The notes: a model not told the origin generated them from the letters alone. Positions 9,313-18,759 are shown, counted from the first letter of the stretch. The stretch is 64,000 bases of DNA from Algiphilus sp965216485 (GCF_965216485.1 NZ_OZ244162.1:3162001-3226000); one strand, 5' to 3'. Numbers and translations are program-made.

Positions 9313-9392
9313 ACGATGCCAAGGGCGATGTTCGCAGACGCCTACCAAAAGAGAGGTTGGAAACCTCCCCGCGTCGCCTGATCTTTCGAAGG
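9313..9392 (-). promoter_or_regulatory. Locus A: 18-bp alk-region repeats and promoter of the fusion gene
   Basis: Site A1 (9339-9356) reads CGCCTACCAAAAGAGAGG. Site A2 (9375-9392) reads CGCCTGATCTTTCGAAGG and is weaker but keeps the CGCCT/AAGG arms. Their centres are 36 bp apart. On the minus strand a -10-like CATCGT (3 of 6 matches) lies at 9318-9313, 21-26 nt beyond A1. A perfect 6+3+6 inverted repeat, GAGGTTGGAAACCTC (9353-9367), overlaps the edge of A1. The region sits between the methyltransferase stop and the fusion start and could give the fusion its own promoter inside the longer operon. Confidence 0.65.
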
Positions 9393-9394
9393 CG

Positions 9395-10108
9395 TCAGTC
9401 GCGCCAAATGCGTGGTCCGGGGATGAGTGCAGGCACCTTGCTGCGATAGCGCTCGTAGGCGTCCCCGATACCGGCGCGCAGATCGCGTTCTTCCAGCTTC
9501 AGCGTGGCGAGCACGCTGTAGCCGGTCAGCACGGCGGCGAACAGCGCCTGGCCGACCGTCAGATGGGGTGTCGCCCACAGCGCGACGATCAATCCGGTCT
9601 GGATGGGGTGGCGCACGATGCGGTAGGGCCCGTGCACCGCAAAAGGGGGCTCGCTGCTATGCGCGCTGAAGGCCTGACGCAAGCCGTGAAAGTGCAGGAA
9701 ATCGATGCTCAGGATCGCCCAGAACAAGAAACCCAAACCACCGGCGAAGAGCGCATAGATCACCCCCTGAAGCGCGGCGCCCTCCACCGACCAGATCACC
9801 GACGGCAGCGGCTGCCAGTGGACACAGACCGCGGTCAGCAGGACCCCGCTCATCAGAATGTACACCGACCGTTCTAGGGCATCGGGGACCAGCGCGCGCC
9901 AGCGCTGCTTGAAGGCAGGACGGGCCATGACGCTATGCGGCAACGCAAAAAGGAACAGCAGCCCCAGATTGATGGCCACCGCCACCGGTGCACTGAGCTC
10001 CCCGCCTTGATTGACTCCGACAACGGGCGCGTCGAGCAGGAACAGGACCAGAACGGCCTGCCCAATCAGACCGACCAATGCCGCAAAGAGGGCGAAAAGC
10101 TGCTTCAT
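9395..10108 (-). CDS. NnrU/MddA-like integral membrane methyltransferase
   Basis: A 237-residue membrane protein with about five or six helices. The C-terminal signature of the isoprenylcysteine methyltransferase/NnrU/MddA group is present: GPYRIVRHPIQTGLI, then LKLEERDLRAGIGDAYERYRSKVPALIPG. Relatives methylate small thiols (methanethiol S-methyltransferase) or prenylated cysteines with S-adenosylmethionine, or are uncharacterised NnrU proteins; which applies here is open. It lies 82 bp after the DUF1329 gene and 113 bp before the fusion gene, on the same strand. Membership of a hydrophobic-substrate operon suggests a lipid-like acceptor (inference). Confidence 0.75.
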   Translation of the reverse strand: MKQLFALFAALVGLIGQAVLVLFLLDAPVVGVNQGGELSAPVAVAINLGLLFLFALPHSVMARPAFKQRWRALVPDALERSVYILMSGVLLTAVCVHWQPLPSVIWSVEGAALQGVIYALFAGGLGFLFWAILSIDFLHFHGLRQAFSAHSSEPPFAVHGPYRIVRHPIQTGLIVALWATPHLTVGQALFAAVLTGYSVLATLKLEERDLRAGIGDAYERYRSKVPALIPGPRIWRD

Positions 10109-10190
10109 GATGCGTCTCCCTTATCAGCAGCCCGGTACAAATCGATTGGCTGCACTGTATTCCTCACCGTGCGCAGCATAGCCGCTGCGT

Positions 10191-11558
10191 TCATACCCGA
10201 CCCAGCCGCATGATGGCCCCACGCGTCAGATATTCCTCATAGATGCTGGGGTCGTGCACGCGCGTACGGTGCCCGCCATCGATTCCGCGAACCTGTTCCA
10301 TACGGGTAATGCGTCCACTGTGAAAGTCGAAAGCGTGCACGTAGGTCCAGGACCAGTAAGGATGCGCGCCATCGAGAAAGCGTTGCTCGCCATCGTCGTA
10401 CAGCCCGTAGCAGCCGTCGAAGGACTTGAAGGGCTTGCCCTGGCGGTCGTAGGTCACCATCGCAATCGGCATGAGATTGCGCGCATCGAACCAGACCCGC
10501 TTCTTTGAGACCGGCGCGCGCTCGAAGGCGACGGGCTCGGCTTCTGCGACGATGGCTTCCGGCACCATCTCCACCACGCTGTCGAAGAAGGTCTTGCCTT
10601 GGGGACCGCCGTGCACGCCGTGCTCCCAATTGGGGTGGTTGGCGTTCCATCCGCCGGAGACGCCCGCCAGCATCGGCTGGCGCCCGACGATGCGGTAGTT
10701 ACCCCAGGTGTGCAGCGGATCCCCCGCCGCCCAGGCATCCGAAAGATAGAGCGTGGACCCAGGCACCAAGGGCTCGAAGCGCTGGTTGGTGGGGTACTGG
10801 CGTACCCGCCGGAAGTCCGGAATATAGCCGTAGAGTTCCGGGAAACGATGCTGGTCGTAGGGCCAGATGTTGACGTAGGAGGTCCCTGCCTCCGTCGCAG
10901 GCGCCGTGATGATGACGGCGTTGAAGCGAAGCTTATCGAGGTGCGCATCCCAATACGGTTTGGGTTCCATCACGCAGCGGGCCACGGGCGCCAGTTCGGC
11001 CCAGACCCACTGGTAGGCGTAGTCCACCTCGCCGCTGCGCGCGACATTGTGCTCCTTGACCGCGAAGACACTGGCATCGTGCCGGCCCCAGCTCAGCGTC
11101 AGGCCGGCAAAAAGCTCCAGCGCGGTGGTGGCATTGGGGAAAGGGTGACCGCCGATCCACGGACGGCCATCGGCCGCAACCACGTTCTGGCGCGCATCGA
11201 AACGGGCCTGCCCCTGGTGCGACAGCGTCGCCTGCTGGTACTCCCAAGGTCCCAGTGCCATGTACTCGGTCGTGGTGGGCCGTACCGTCAGCCGTCGCCC
11301 CATGTCACGGACTTGCGTGTAGGTGGCCGGTGCCAGCAGCGCTTTCACATGCTCGACATTGCCAGCATCGATGATGCCTCCCGTGGCGATATGGCCGCGG
11401 GTAAAGTCGTCGACCGACATCACCTCGTCGGGATAGAGTCCGGTGATGTCGCCGCGGTCCGCCAGTGCTGGCCACAGCGCACTGCCCGCCGCCACACCCG
11501 CGAGGCAGTGCGCACTGCGCTGCAGAAATCGGCGGCGGGTCAGCTTGGGTATCGGCAT
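10191..11558 (-). CDS. DUF1329 protein with Tat-type signal
   Basis: A 455-residue exported protein of the DUF1329 family (outer-membrane lipoprotein-sorting-like; LolA/LolB-like fold expected). The N-terminus has a twin-arginine motif (TRRRFLQRS) followed by a hydrophobic segment ending near ALA. Family features include GTSYVNIWPYDQHRFPELYGYIPDFRRVRQYPTNQRFEPLVPGSTLYLSDAWAAGD (in parts) and WSWTYVHAFDFHSGRITRMEQV. The ATG at 11558 is chosen; a TTG two codons earlier is less likely. It is a paralogue of the product of 14775-16163. DUF1329 genes commonly travel with DUF1302, YCF48-like and RND genes in hydrocarbon and steroid users, and all four types are present here. A role in moving hydrophobic compounds through the envelope is inferred. 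Confidence 0.85.
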   Translation of the reverse strand: MPIPKLTRRRFLQRSAHCLAGVAAGSALWPALADRGDITGLYPDEVMSVDDFTRGHIATGGIIDAGNVEHVKALLAPATYTQVRDMGRRLTVRPTTTEYMALGPWEYQQATLSHQGQARFDARQNVVAADGRPWIGGHPFPNATTALELFAGLTLSWGRHDASVFAVKEHNVARSGEVDYAYQWVWAELAPVARCVMEPKPYWDAHLDKLRFNAVIITAPATEAGTSYVNIWPYDQHRFPELYGYIPDFRRVRQYPTNQRFEPLVPGSTLYLSDAWAAGDPLHTWGNYRIVGRQPMLAGVSGGWNANHPNWEHGVHGGPQGKTFFDSVVEMVPEAIVAEAEPVAFERAPVSKKRVWFDARNLMPIAMVTYDRQGKPFKSFDGCYGLYDDGEQRFLDGAHPYWSWTYVHAFDFHSGRITRMEQVRGIDGGHRTRVHDPSIYEEYLTRGAIMRLGRV

Positions 11559-11584
11559 GGTCAACGGCGTGGCAACAGCCTCAC

Positions 11585-13597
11585 CTAGAACGCGTATCGT
11601 AAGCGGATGGCGACTTCGTCTGCCCAGTTGATGCTGCTGATGACGTTATCGGTACGCTCGCCGTAGAGGTTGCCGTTGACGTAGTTGTAGAAGACCTCGG
11701 CACCGAAGCCGCTGCCGATGTTCCACTGCAGCAGGGGCTGTACGAGGATGCCGCCCTTGACGTCGTAGAGGGTGGCAAACTCGAAGACGTACTTTCTGCC
11801 GGGAAAGGGCTGCAAGGCGGCCAGCACGATGTAATGCGCATTGTCGATGCCGTCCGCAACCTTGTCCTCTGACCCGCCGTAGCCGCTCAGATGCCGGCCG
11901 ACCAGGTCGCTCTCGCTGCGGAACTGGTATTGACCGACGAGATAGGCTGCCGGGAAGGCCGCCGTCCAACGCGTCCATTTCTCCATGACCAGAGAGGCAA
12001 TCCACTCATCCGACTGCAAGGGCGTGCTCGACAGTGTCGGATTGATGAATTTGCGCTTCGGGGTGTACTGCACCTCCAGATTGAAGATGATGGCGTTGAG
12101 GGCATCGATGCTGCTCTCGGTGACATAACTCGCGCCCAGGCCGAAGACGTTCTCGCGGTGGTAGTCGCGCTCGATGTAACCGCGATAGCTGCCCTCGGCC
12201 GCGACCATCAGTGTATCGAGCTGGTTCTTCAGCTCCTCGACACTATTGACCTCGGTGACATAGACGTCCTTCAGGTCAGGGAACTCGCGCACCGCCTGAT
12301 TGAATCCTTCCAGTCCGTTGAGGCGGGCATCGGCGGCATACTCGAACCATTCCCGTCCGGTGTAGACACCCCCCGGCTCGGCGACGAAGGGGGTCTTGCT
12401 GAGTGCCTCACCGGGATCCGCGGAATTCCTGCACAGCGTCGGGTTCTCGGTGCCGTCGCAGACCGGCAGCTTCACCGCGTAGGCCAGGTTGGCAGTCGAA
12501 CCCAGTCCTCCCGTCAAGGGGCTATTGACCCCGCTTCGCGCCCAACTGAAGGTTCCCAGCGGGTTGTAGCGACTGACGTACACCGCCTGCCAGCCCCAGC
12601 TTCCATAATCGGACTTGATGCGCAGACCGCCATCGATCTTGCTGTCGTAGTCGCCCGAGAAATAGTTCTCGTACACCGTGAACTGCGACGGAATAATGTT
12701 GAAAGGGGTATTCGGATTGGACAGCACGGTCGGCTGGAATTTGCCAACGTAACTGTCGGCGACGAAGGTGCCCTTCTGATAGGTGGCACGGACCGACAGC
12801 TTCGGCACACGCTTGTCCGAAAATTCCTCGAAGGCACGATCGAGGATGAGGTGGCGACGGAAATCCAGTCCATTGGGAAGATCCAGCGTCTGGAAGAAGA
12901 TCGCCTGCCCCCAGGCAATCTGCTGATTGCCGCCGCGCAGTGTCAGCCCCCCGCTGCGATACTCCATCAGCAGCGCGGGCGCATCGATCATGTAGTCACG
13001 CCCGGCCAATTCCAGCGGATTCAGACTGCGACCGTTACGGCCGCGTGCCTCGAAATAATTCGGCGGGCCGTGGTACAGGGCCGGGTCGCCGCCGATGATG
13101 CCCGTGCCCTGCAGACCATCAAGAGAGCGCGCGTCAAATTCGTCGTAGACCGTGGGGTCATAGATGCCACGCAGACGGCCGACGAAGCGCAATGAGCGGC
13201 TGAAGCGTACCTGCAATTCCGATTCGCCGCGCAGTGCGAGGTAGTTCCAGTTGTCGTTGGTGGAAGGCACCAGATCGCCACGACGCAGGGTGTCCGAAAA
13301 CAGCGGCAGCGGGACATTCCAATTGTTGTTGTCATTGACCGGCAGGCCGGCAAGGGTCGGCGGCACAAAGGTCTGCCGCTCGACGGAAACGTCCTGGAAT
13401 CGGTTGGTGCCCTGGTTGTTCGGGTTTTCCTTGGACGTCGTACTCGCCGCCGCATCCAGACGCACAAAGCTGCTGAAGGTTGCGTCGTTCCAGATGCGTT
13501 CCAGCGAGTACATGGCATGCGCGGCGGGCAGCATGCCAAGGGCTGCCACCGTGAAGAATGCAGCGCGCGATGCGCGAGAAAACATGGTTCTAGTCAT
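11585..13597 (-). CDS. DUF1302 outer-membrane barrel protein
   Basis: A 670-residue protein with a signal peptide ending AHA and a long series of beta strands. It ends in EVAIRLRYAF, with a terminal Phe as in outer-membrane proteins. Sequence features (LRGESELQVRFSRSLRFVGRLRGIYDP, GGNQQIAWGQAIFFQTLDLPNGLD) match the DUF1302 family, which accompanies DUF1329. A GGGGGTGA site precedes the ATG. Only 26 bp separate its stop from the downstream DUF1329 start. The family has no assigned reaction; the likely role is an outer-membrane channel or substrate-handling partner of the RND transporter. Confidence 0.85.
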   Translation of the reverse strand: MTRTMFSRASRAAFFTVAALGMLPAAHAMYSLERIWNDATFSSFVRLDAAASTTSKENPNNQGTNRFQDVSVERQTFVPPTLAGLPVNDNNNWNVPLPLFSDTLRRGDLVPSTNDNWNYLALRGESELQVRFSRSLRFVGRLRGIYDPTVYDEFDARSLDGLQGTGIIGGDPALYHGPPNYFEARGRNGRSLNPLELAGRDYMIDAPALLMEYRSGGLTLRGGNQQIAWGQAIFFQTLDLPNGLDFRRHLILDRAFEEFSDKRVPKLSVRATYQKGTFVADSYVGKFQPTVLSNPNTPFNIIPSQFTVYENYFSGDYDSKIDGGLRIKSDYGSWGWQAVYVSRYNPLGTFSWARSGVNSPLTGGLGSTANLAYAVKLPVCDGTENPTLCRNSADPGEALSKTPFVAEPGGVYTGREWFEYAADARLNGLEGFNQAVREFPDLKDVYVTEVNSVEELKNQLDTLMVAAEGSYRGYIERDYHRENVFGLGASYVTESSIDALNAIIFNLEVQYTPKRKFINPTLSSTPLQSDEWIASLVMEKWTRWTAAFPAAYLVGQYQFRSESDLVGRHLSGYGGSEDKVADGIDNAHYIVLAALQPFPGRKYVFEFATLYDVKGGILVQPLLQWNIGSGFGAEVFYNYVNGNLYGERTDNVISSINWADEVAIRLRYAF

Positions 13598-13662
13598 AAG
13601 TCACCCCCAACGCCTGCGCTGGGCGCGGCGTTCGCAATCACAAGAAGAAAGGAAGTACTGCG

Positions 13663-14718
13663 CTACTGGATGCGGATGACGCGGCCACTGTGGCCCACGG
13701 CAAGCAACGGACCGTCTGCCGACACCGCTTCGATATCGCTGTACCAGTTCAGCCCGACATCCAGTGCCTGCAGCGGCTGCCAGCTCTCGCCGCCGTCGCG
13801 GCTGTAGAGCGCCGTGCGCATGCCCAGTGCAAAGACCCACTTGGCATCCCTGCGCTCCACCGCCAGCAGATTGGCGCCCGAGGACGGCGTCGGCTTCTGC
13901 TGCCAGCTGTTGCCACCATCGATGGTCTTCAGGATCACCCCCTCCTGCCCGACCGCAAAGCCGGACCCGTCACGGCCAATGGCGACATCGTGCAGGCTTG
14001 GCGCGATCGCGCCCGATGCCTTGGCTCCGCCATGCACCAGGGTCCAGCCCGCCCGATGCGGAGTGGCCTTGAGGATATAGGCCAATTCCCCCGCGATCAG
14101 GATTTCCCCGTTGGGCAGAATCTGTGTCGCGAACATCGTCGGTTCGGAGAGCGCACCGGTACGGTCGTCGCCACCACCCCGTGCGGCGGCTATAGCCTTC
14201 CAGTCGGGTGCTGCCGATTGCCAACTGCGACCGTGGTCCGAGGAACGCAGTACCGTACCGAAGCCGCCAACAGCGACCGCGGTGCCGTTTTCGTGCAGGG
14301 CCACATTGAGCAGTCGCTCCTGTGTGCCGGTCGCCACTGCTTCCCAGGGTTGACCCCAACGACGCACGAAGGCGACGCCGGATTGGCCCACCGCGAGAAT
14401 GTGCTCTCCCGCCATGGCCACTGCCAGCAGCGCCTGATCGGTATGCGGCGACTCCAAAGTCCAGGTTTCACCTCTGTCTTCGGTGATCAGCACCCGCCCC
14501 ATGCCGCCAACCGCAATGCCGCGTTCGCCCACGATGTCAACCGCGAAGAGGCGGTCCTGTGCCACACCGTCGACCAACACCTCAAAACGTTGATCCAGAG
14601 AACCGACGGAGTCGGTTGTCGACCCGTTGTGCTGCGACACCGCGTGCGCCTGCCCGAGTGCCAGCAGTGCACACAAGGCCACGCGCGCGGGTCTCGCCAA
14701 GCGAATATTCTTTGCCAT
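13663..14718 (-). CDS. Exported YCF48/BNR-repeat propeller protein
   Basis: A 351-residue protein with a signal peptide (ALCALLALGQAHA). Repeated segments follow of the kind GxxGxVLxSxDGGxSW: GMGRVLITEDRGETW, GFGTVLRSSDHGRSW, GQEGVILKTIDGGNSW, GMRTALYSRDGGESW. These define a YCF48/photosystem-II-stability-like beta propeller. The ATG at 14718 is preferred because GGAGG lies 6 nt upstream; an ATG two codons earlier abuts that site. Its place in the DUF1302-DUF1329-RND operon fits a periplasmic assembly or scaffold role (inference). Confidence 0.86.
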   Translation of the reverse strand: MAKNIRLARPARVALCALLALGQAHAVSQHNGSTTDSVGSLDQRFEVLVDGVAQDRLFAVDIVGERGIAVGGMGRVLITEDRGETWTLESPHTDQALLAVAMAGEHILAVGQSGVAFVRRWGQPWEAVATGTQERLLNVALHENGTAVAVGGFGTVLRSSDHGRSWQSAAPDWKAIAAARGGGDDRTGALSEPTMFATQILPNGEILIAGELAYILKATPHRAGWTLVHGGAKASGAIAPSLHDVAIGRDGSGFAVGQEGVILKTIDGGNSWQQKPTPSSGANLLAVERRDAKWVFALGMRTALYSRDGGESWQPLQALDVGLNWYSDIEAVSADGPLLAVGHSGRVIRIQ

Positions 14719-14774
14719 GGACATCCTCCACCGGGACCGGCGGCTGCGCCGGCCCCGGAACTGTCATGTCAGTG

Positions 14775-16163
14775 CTAGACGCGGCCGAGGGCCTGCTGCG
14801 CGGACGTCGTGAGATAGGTGTCGTACATCCAGTCCTGATCGATTTCGAACAGACTGCGAATGCCCGACGCCTCGTAGGCGTGGTCGAGACGGCTCATGCG
14901 CTTGTTCTGCATGTTGTAGCTCATGACATAGGTCCAGGACCACGCCGGTGTCTTGCCATCATGCCCCATGACGACACGGTCTCCATCCTGGTAGTAGCCG
15001 AATGCCGACTCGAAGTTCACCCATGGCTTGCCTTGCAGGTCGTAGCGAATGCACCCGGTATAGGTGCAATTGCGGACGTCGAACCAGGCCAGACGCTTGC
15101 TCACCGGCGCACGCGGATAGCCGGTCGGGGTCGATTCGACGACGGCCACATCCGGGCTCATTGCAAGGGCCACGTCGAAGTACTTCTCGTTACCGGGAAT
15201 GGTGGGAAGCTGCCAGTTGTCGTCCTTGATTCCAAAGTTGCCGGTGGTTGCGGTCAGCATCGGCTTGCGCTCGACGATCTTGTAGTTACCCCAGGTCAGC
15301 ATCGGGTCACCGGCGGCCCACGGATCGGTGAGGAACCAGGTTGCGCCCGGGATGAGTGGCTCGAAGCGCTGATTGGCGGGGAACTGGCGCACGCGACGGA
15401 ACTGCGGCAGATAGCCGAAAAGGTCGGGAATCTCGCGCTGGTCGTACTTCCAGATACTGAGGAAGGACGTGCCCTTCACATCCTCGGAGGATTCGAAGTA
15501 GGCGTTCTGACGACGGATTTCATCCGTATGGCCGCGGAATGCCTTGCCGTCGATACGCGCCTGCATCTGCAGTTCCACCCAGGCGAAGTCGTAGGCGTAT
15601 TGCTGGCTGCCGTCGCCGGCGAAGTCCACCTGACGCACCGCATAGAGATTGGCGTCCGCGCGCCCCCAACTCAGGGCCGCATTGGCTTGAATCTCGTTGG
15701 CGTTCTTGGGGCTGGGGAAGGGAAAGCCCCCCTTCCAGTTCCCATTGTCCGAACCAACGACATTGCCGGCGTCGTCGAACTTGGCGTAATAGCCCTCCGC
15801 CAGATTCTTTTGCGTCTTTTCCAGGTTGGGATTGGTGAACATCCGGGTGAGGTCCGTCTCGGGCGGACCGATCGTGAAGCGCCGGCCATCCTCGCGGACC
15901 TGTTGGATGATGCAGGGGTCGAGCAGGTGTTCCACATGCTCAAGGTTCTCCTTGGTGATGACATCCCCGACGGAGATCTTGCCCTTGGTCTGCGCTTCGA
16001 TCGAGAAGGCTTCGTCAGGGTAGGCCTTGGTTAGGTCGAGCATCAGCGAGTCCTTGGCCCAGATCTTTTCGAGCGGCAGCAAGACGCCGGCGCCCAAGCC
16101 TAGGGCCATGTTCTGCATCAGCTTGCGACGCGTGTAATCGACGTCATATTTGCGAATTCTCAC
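14775..16163 (-). CDS. Second DUF1329 protein with Tat-type signal
   Basis: A 462-residue DUF1329 paralogue of the product of 10191-11558. The shared core includes FLSIWKYDQREIPDLFGYL, QFRRVRQFPANQRFEPLIPG and WSWTYVMSYNMQNKRMSRLDH. The N-terminus has TRRKLMQNMALGLGAG, a twin-arginine-like signal. I chose the GTG at 16163 (GGAGG 5 nt upstream) over the ATG at 16199. The longer form would bury the signal behind 12 extra residues and lacks a clear ribosome binding site. It follows the RND gene in the operon. Two DUF1329 copies in one operon suggest a two-component shuttle or differing ligands. Confidence 0.84.
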   Translation of the reverse strand: MRIRKYDVDYTRRKLMQNMALGLGAGVLLPLEKIWAKDSLMLDLTKAYPDEAFSIEAQTKGKISVGDVITKENLEHVEHLLDPCIIQQVREDGRRFTIGPPETDLTRMFTNPNLEKTQKNLAEGYYAKFDDAGNVVGSDNGNWKGGFPFPSPKNANEIQANAALSWGRADANLYAVRQVDFAGDGSQQYAYDFAWVELQMQARIDGKAFRGHTDEIRRQNAYFESSEDVKGTSFLSIWKYDQREIPDLFGYLPQFRRVRQFPANQRFEPLIPGATWFLTDPWAAGDPMLTWGNYKIVERKPMLTATTGNFGIKDDNWQLPTIPGNEKYFDVALAMSPDVAVVESTPTGYPRAPVSKRLAWFDVRNCTYTGCIRYDLQGKPWVNFESAFGYYQDGDRVVMGHDGKTPAWSWTYVMSYNMQNKRMSRLDHAYEASGIRSLFEIDQDWMYDTYLTTSAQQALGRV

Positions 16164-16222
16164 AGTCTCCTCCGTACGCTTTGCGCGTTTGAATGTCATG
16201 GGGTCAGGCGGCAGACCGCGTC

Positions 16223-18691
16223 CTAGGCATGCTGGTAGGCAGCCGGTCCGGGGTCACGAAACTTGGAAAGATCCACGCTTTCCCCGACGATCAGGTCGTC
16301 GCGGGCAGCAAACTTGGGCTTGAGGAACCACATCAGCAGCGGCAGTACGACCAGCGCCAGAACCATGTTGATGAGCATGATTGCGGCCAGCAGCAGCCCC
16401 ATATCGGCGGTGAACTTGAGGTCGGACAGGAAGTACCAGGGCAGGATGCCCACGAGCATGATTCCGGCGGTGAACATGATTGCCTTACCGGTGGTGGTCA
16501 TCGCGTTGTGGATGGCCTTGGCCCAGTCGCCTTCCTTTGCAGAGTATTCCTCGCAGATGCGCGACAGCAGATAGAAGCCGTAGTCGATACCCACGCCCAC
16601 ACCGAGTACCGCGACCATCACCGAATTGATGTCCAGGCCGATGCCCATCATGTGCATGGCCGCGGTCAGATAGAAGTTGGCCAAGCTCACCGGAACGAGC
16701 ACCACAAGGGCAGCCACGGTGGACCGGTAGGCAAAGGTCGCGATCACGAAGATGGCGGCAGCCAGCAGTAGCAGGATCAACCAGTGGTAGCGTTCCACCA
16801 CCGAGTTCATCGCCTCCTGGAGTGCAATGGTTCCGGTTGCAAGACCGGCGGCAAGGCGTAGCGAAATCCCTTCGTACTCCCCATCCCCGCCGCTGACCTG
16901 ATCGATGGCGTACTGGGCGGACGCCAGAGCGCCATCGATGGTCGACTGGGTGTTATCCCGGTAGAACAGTGAGATGGTCGAGTTCTGGAACTTGAAGTCC
17001 GCCACCTGCGAGAAATTGAGGGGGTTCTGGCCGAAGGTGATGGCCATGGCGGCCGCGCCGACGGCCTGGTTTGAGTGATCCAGCGGCAGCCACTTTGGAT
17101 GCCCTCCCGAGTACAGACGGTTGCCCTCCTCCATGAAATCGGCGAAGGAGCGGGTCACGCGCGCGGGTAATCCGCCCTCCCCCGCCCCTTCCTCGGCGAG
17201 GCGCTGGATTTCCTTGGAAAGCCGATAGGCCTCCAGAGTGCGCGCCGTCCTCGGCGTACTGTCGTCATCCTTGGACTCCAGGATGATCTCCAGCGAATTC
17301 ACGCCCGGGAAGTGGTCGTTCACGGCACGGACCCCCTGGTTGTACTCCGAGTCCTGCCACAGCAGGTTGCTCCCCTCCACCGGGTTGCCGATCTTGATCT
17401 GCAGCGCGATGACGATGGCTGCCACCGACAGCGCCACCGTCGCCATGCCCGTGACGCGCGCCGGCTTGCCCGTTACAAGGCCGCTGAGCCCGCTCAATAT
17501 GCGTCGCTGCAGTGCATGCACACCTGAGCCGCTATCGTGGGAGGTCAAGCGCTGGATATTCCGCGGCGTCGGCAAGTAGGACAGCAGGATCGCAATCAGA
17601 ATGACCCCTGTCGGAATCAGACAGAGCGCCCAGAAGCCGGCAAATAGCGCAAAGCGCTGCATCGCCGGAATCGGTGCGAGGCCGATGAACAGGATGCCCA
17701 GAGCGTCAGTGATGATGCCGAGCACGCTGGGTGCGAGCATCACACCCATGGTGATCTCGGCAGAACGGCGCTTGTCGCCGATCTCCGAGAGGATTTCGTA
17801 ATAGCGATCCGTGAACTGCACACAGTGCGAGAAGGAACGTGCCACCAGCAGCAGCGGCACGATCATCAGCAGAGGGTCGATGGGTGCACCGATCCAGCCG
17901 ATCAGGCCGAAGCCCCAGATGGCGGAGACCACGCTGACCACGATGGGTACCGTGATACCCGCGGTATTGCGCACATAGAGCACCAACGCGGCAATCAGCA
18001 GCCCGATGGTGATGGCAAAGATGAGGTAGGTCTGCTCCTGCAACGCGTAGACCCAACCCGTCAGCGTCGGCTGCCCGATGACATGGATCTCGTGTTGGCC
18101 GTCGCCCCCCTGCTGCGCCAAGGCCTGTGCCTGCGCGAACAACGCCTCGTAATCCAACTGATGCTCGTAGAAGGACGCACTGATCAGTGTTGCCGTGCTG
18201 TCCTGCGAAACAAGGTAGTTACGGGATACCGGCGACCGATCGACACGGAGGTGGAAATCGTCCAACTCGGCCTGGTCGGTGGGAACCGAGTCCCCCATCA
18301 AGGGCCGCATATTGATGCCGTAGGGCGTCGCCTCGGCATAGCGCGCCTTCTCCGTCGTGATGGACAGGATGGTGTCCGGATTGACGGCCGGCAGCAGATG
18401 GAACGCGCGGGTCAGGTCCCAGACCTTCTGCAGGGTTTCCGGGTTGTAGAGCGTCTCACCGTCGGTGCGCTTGACCATCAGCACCAGGGTGAGCGGGTCA
18501 CCGAAGTTCGGGTGCTCAAGAAAAGTCTGCACAAAGGGATCGTCGGCCGGCAACAAGTCCGAAAAGATGGTTCGGATCTCCACCCGCGGCAGTCCGGCGG
18601 CAAAGGCCACCGTCATGGCCACGAACAGCACTGCCACCGTGTTGCGGTGACCGATGACCCACCGCGCAATTCGGAATCTCAATGCATTCAT
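16223..18691 (-). CDS. RND superfamily (MMPL-type) transporter
   Basis: An 822-residue inner-membrane protein with the two-fold plan of RND/MMPL transporters. One helix near residues 18-38 and a large periplasmic loop precede five or six helices from about 220; a second loop and helix set occupies about 400-800. Motifs such as GFGLIGWIGAPIDPLLMIVPLLLVA and GIGLDINSVMVAVLGVGVGIDYGFYLLSRI are typical. It is first in the operon with DUF1329, YCF48, DUF1302 and DUF1329 genes. MMPL relatives move lipids and other hydrophobic molecules. Direction of transport is unknown. The operon promoter at locus B lies about 210 bp upstream, leaving a long leader. Confidence 0.9.
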   Translation of the reverse strand: MNALRFRIARWVIGHRNTVAVLFVAMTVAFAAGLPRVEIRTIFSDLLPADDPFVQTFLEHPNFGDPLTLVLMVKRTDGETLYNPETLQKVWDLTRAFHLLPAVNPDTILSITTEKARYAEATPYGINMRPLMGDSVPTDQAELDDFHLRVDRSPVSRNYLVSQDSTATLISASFYEHQLDYEALFAQAQALAQQGGDGQHEIHVIGQPTLTGWVYALQEQTYLIFAITIGLLIAALVLYVRNTAGITVPIVVSVVSAIWGFGLIGWIGAPIDPLLMIVPLLLVARSFSHCVQFTDRYYEILSEIGDKRRSAEITMGVMLAPSVLGIITDALGILFIGLAPIPAMQRFALFAGFWALCLIPTGVILIAILLSYLPTPRNIQRLTSHDSGSGVHALQRRILSGLSGLVTGKPARVTGMATVALSVAAIVIALQIKIGNPVEGSNLLWQDSEYNQGVRAVNDHFPGVNSLEIILESKDDDSTPRTARTLEAYRLSKEIQRLAEEGAGEGGLPARVTRSFADFMEEGNRLYSGGHPKWLPLDHSNQAVGAAAMAITFGQNPLNFSQVADFKFQNSTISLFYRDNTQSTIDGALASAQYAIDQVSGGDGEYEGISLRLAAGLATGTIALQEAMNSVVERYHWLILLLLAAAIFVIATFAYRSTVAALVVLVPVSLANFYLTAAMHMMGIGLDINSVMVAVLGVGVGIDYGFYLLSRICEEYSAKEGDWAKAIHNAMTTTGKAIMFTAGIMLVGILPWYFLSDLKFTADMGLLLAAIMLINMVLALVVLPLLMWFLKPKFAARDDLIVGESVDLSKFRDPGPAAYQHA

Positions 18692-18759
18692 CGCCTTCCC
18701 ATCTCTTGTGGTTTGCTGTCATCGCAAGACTGACCGTCCGTATGGCGCATAGCGCACAA

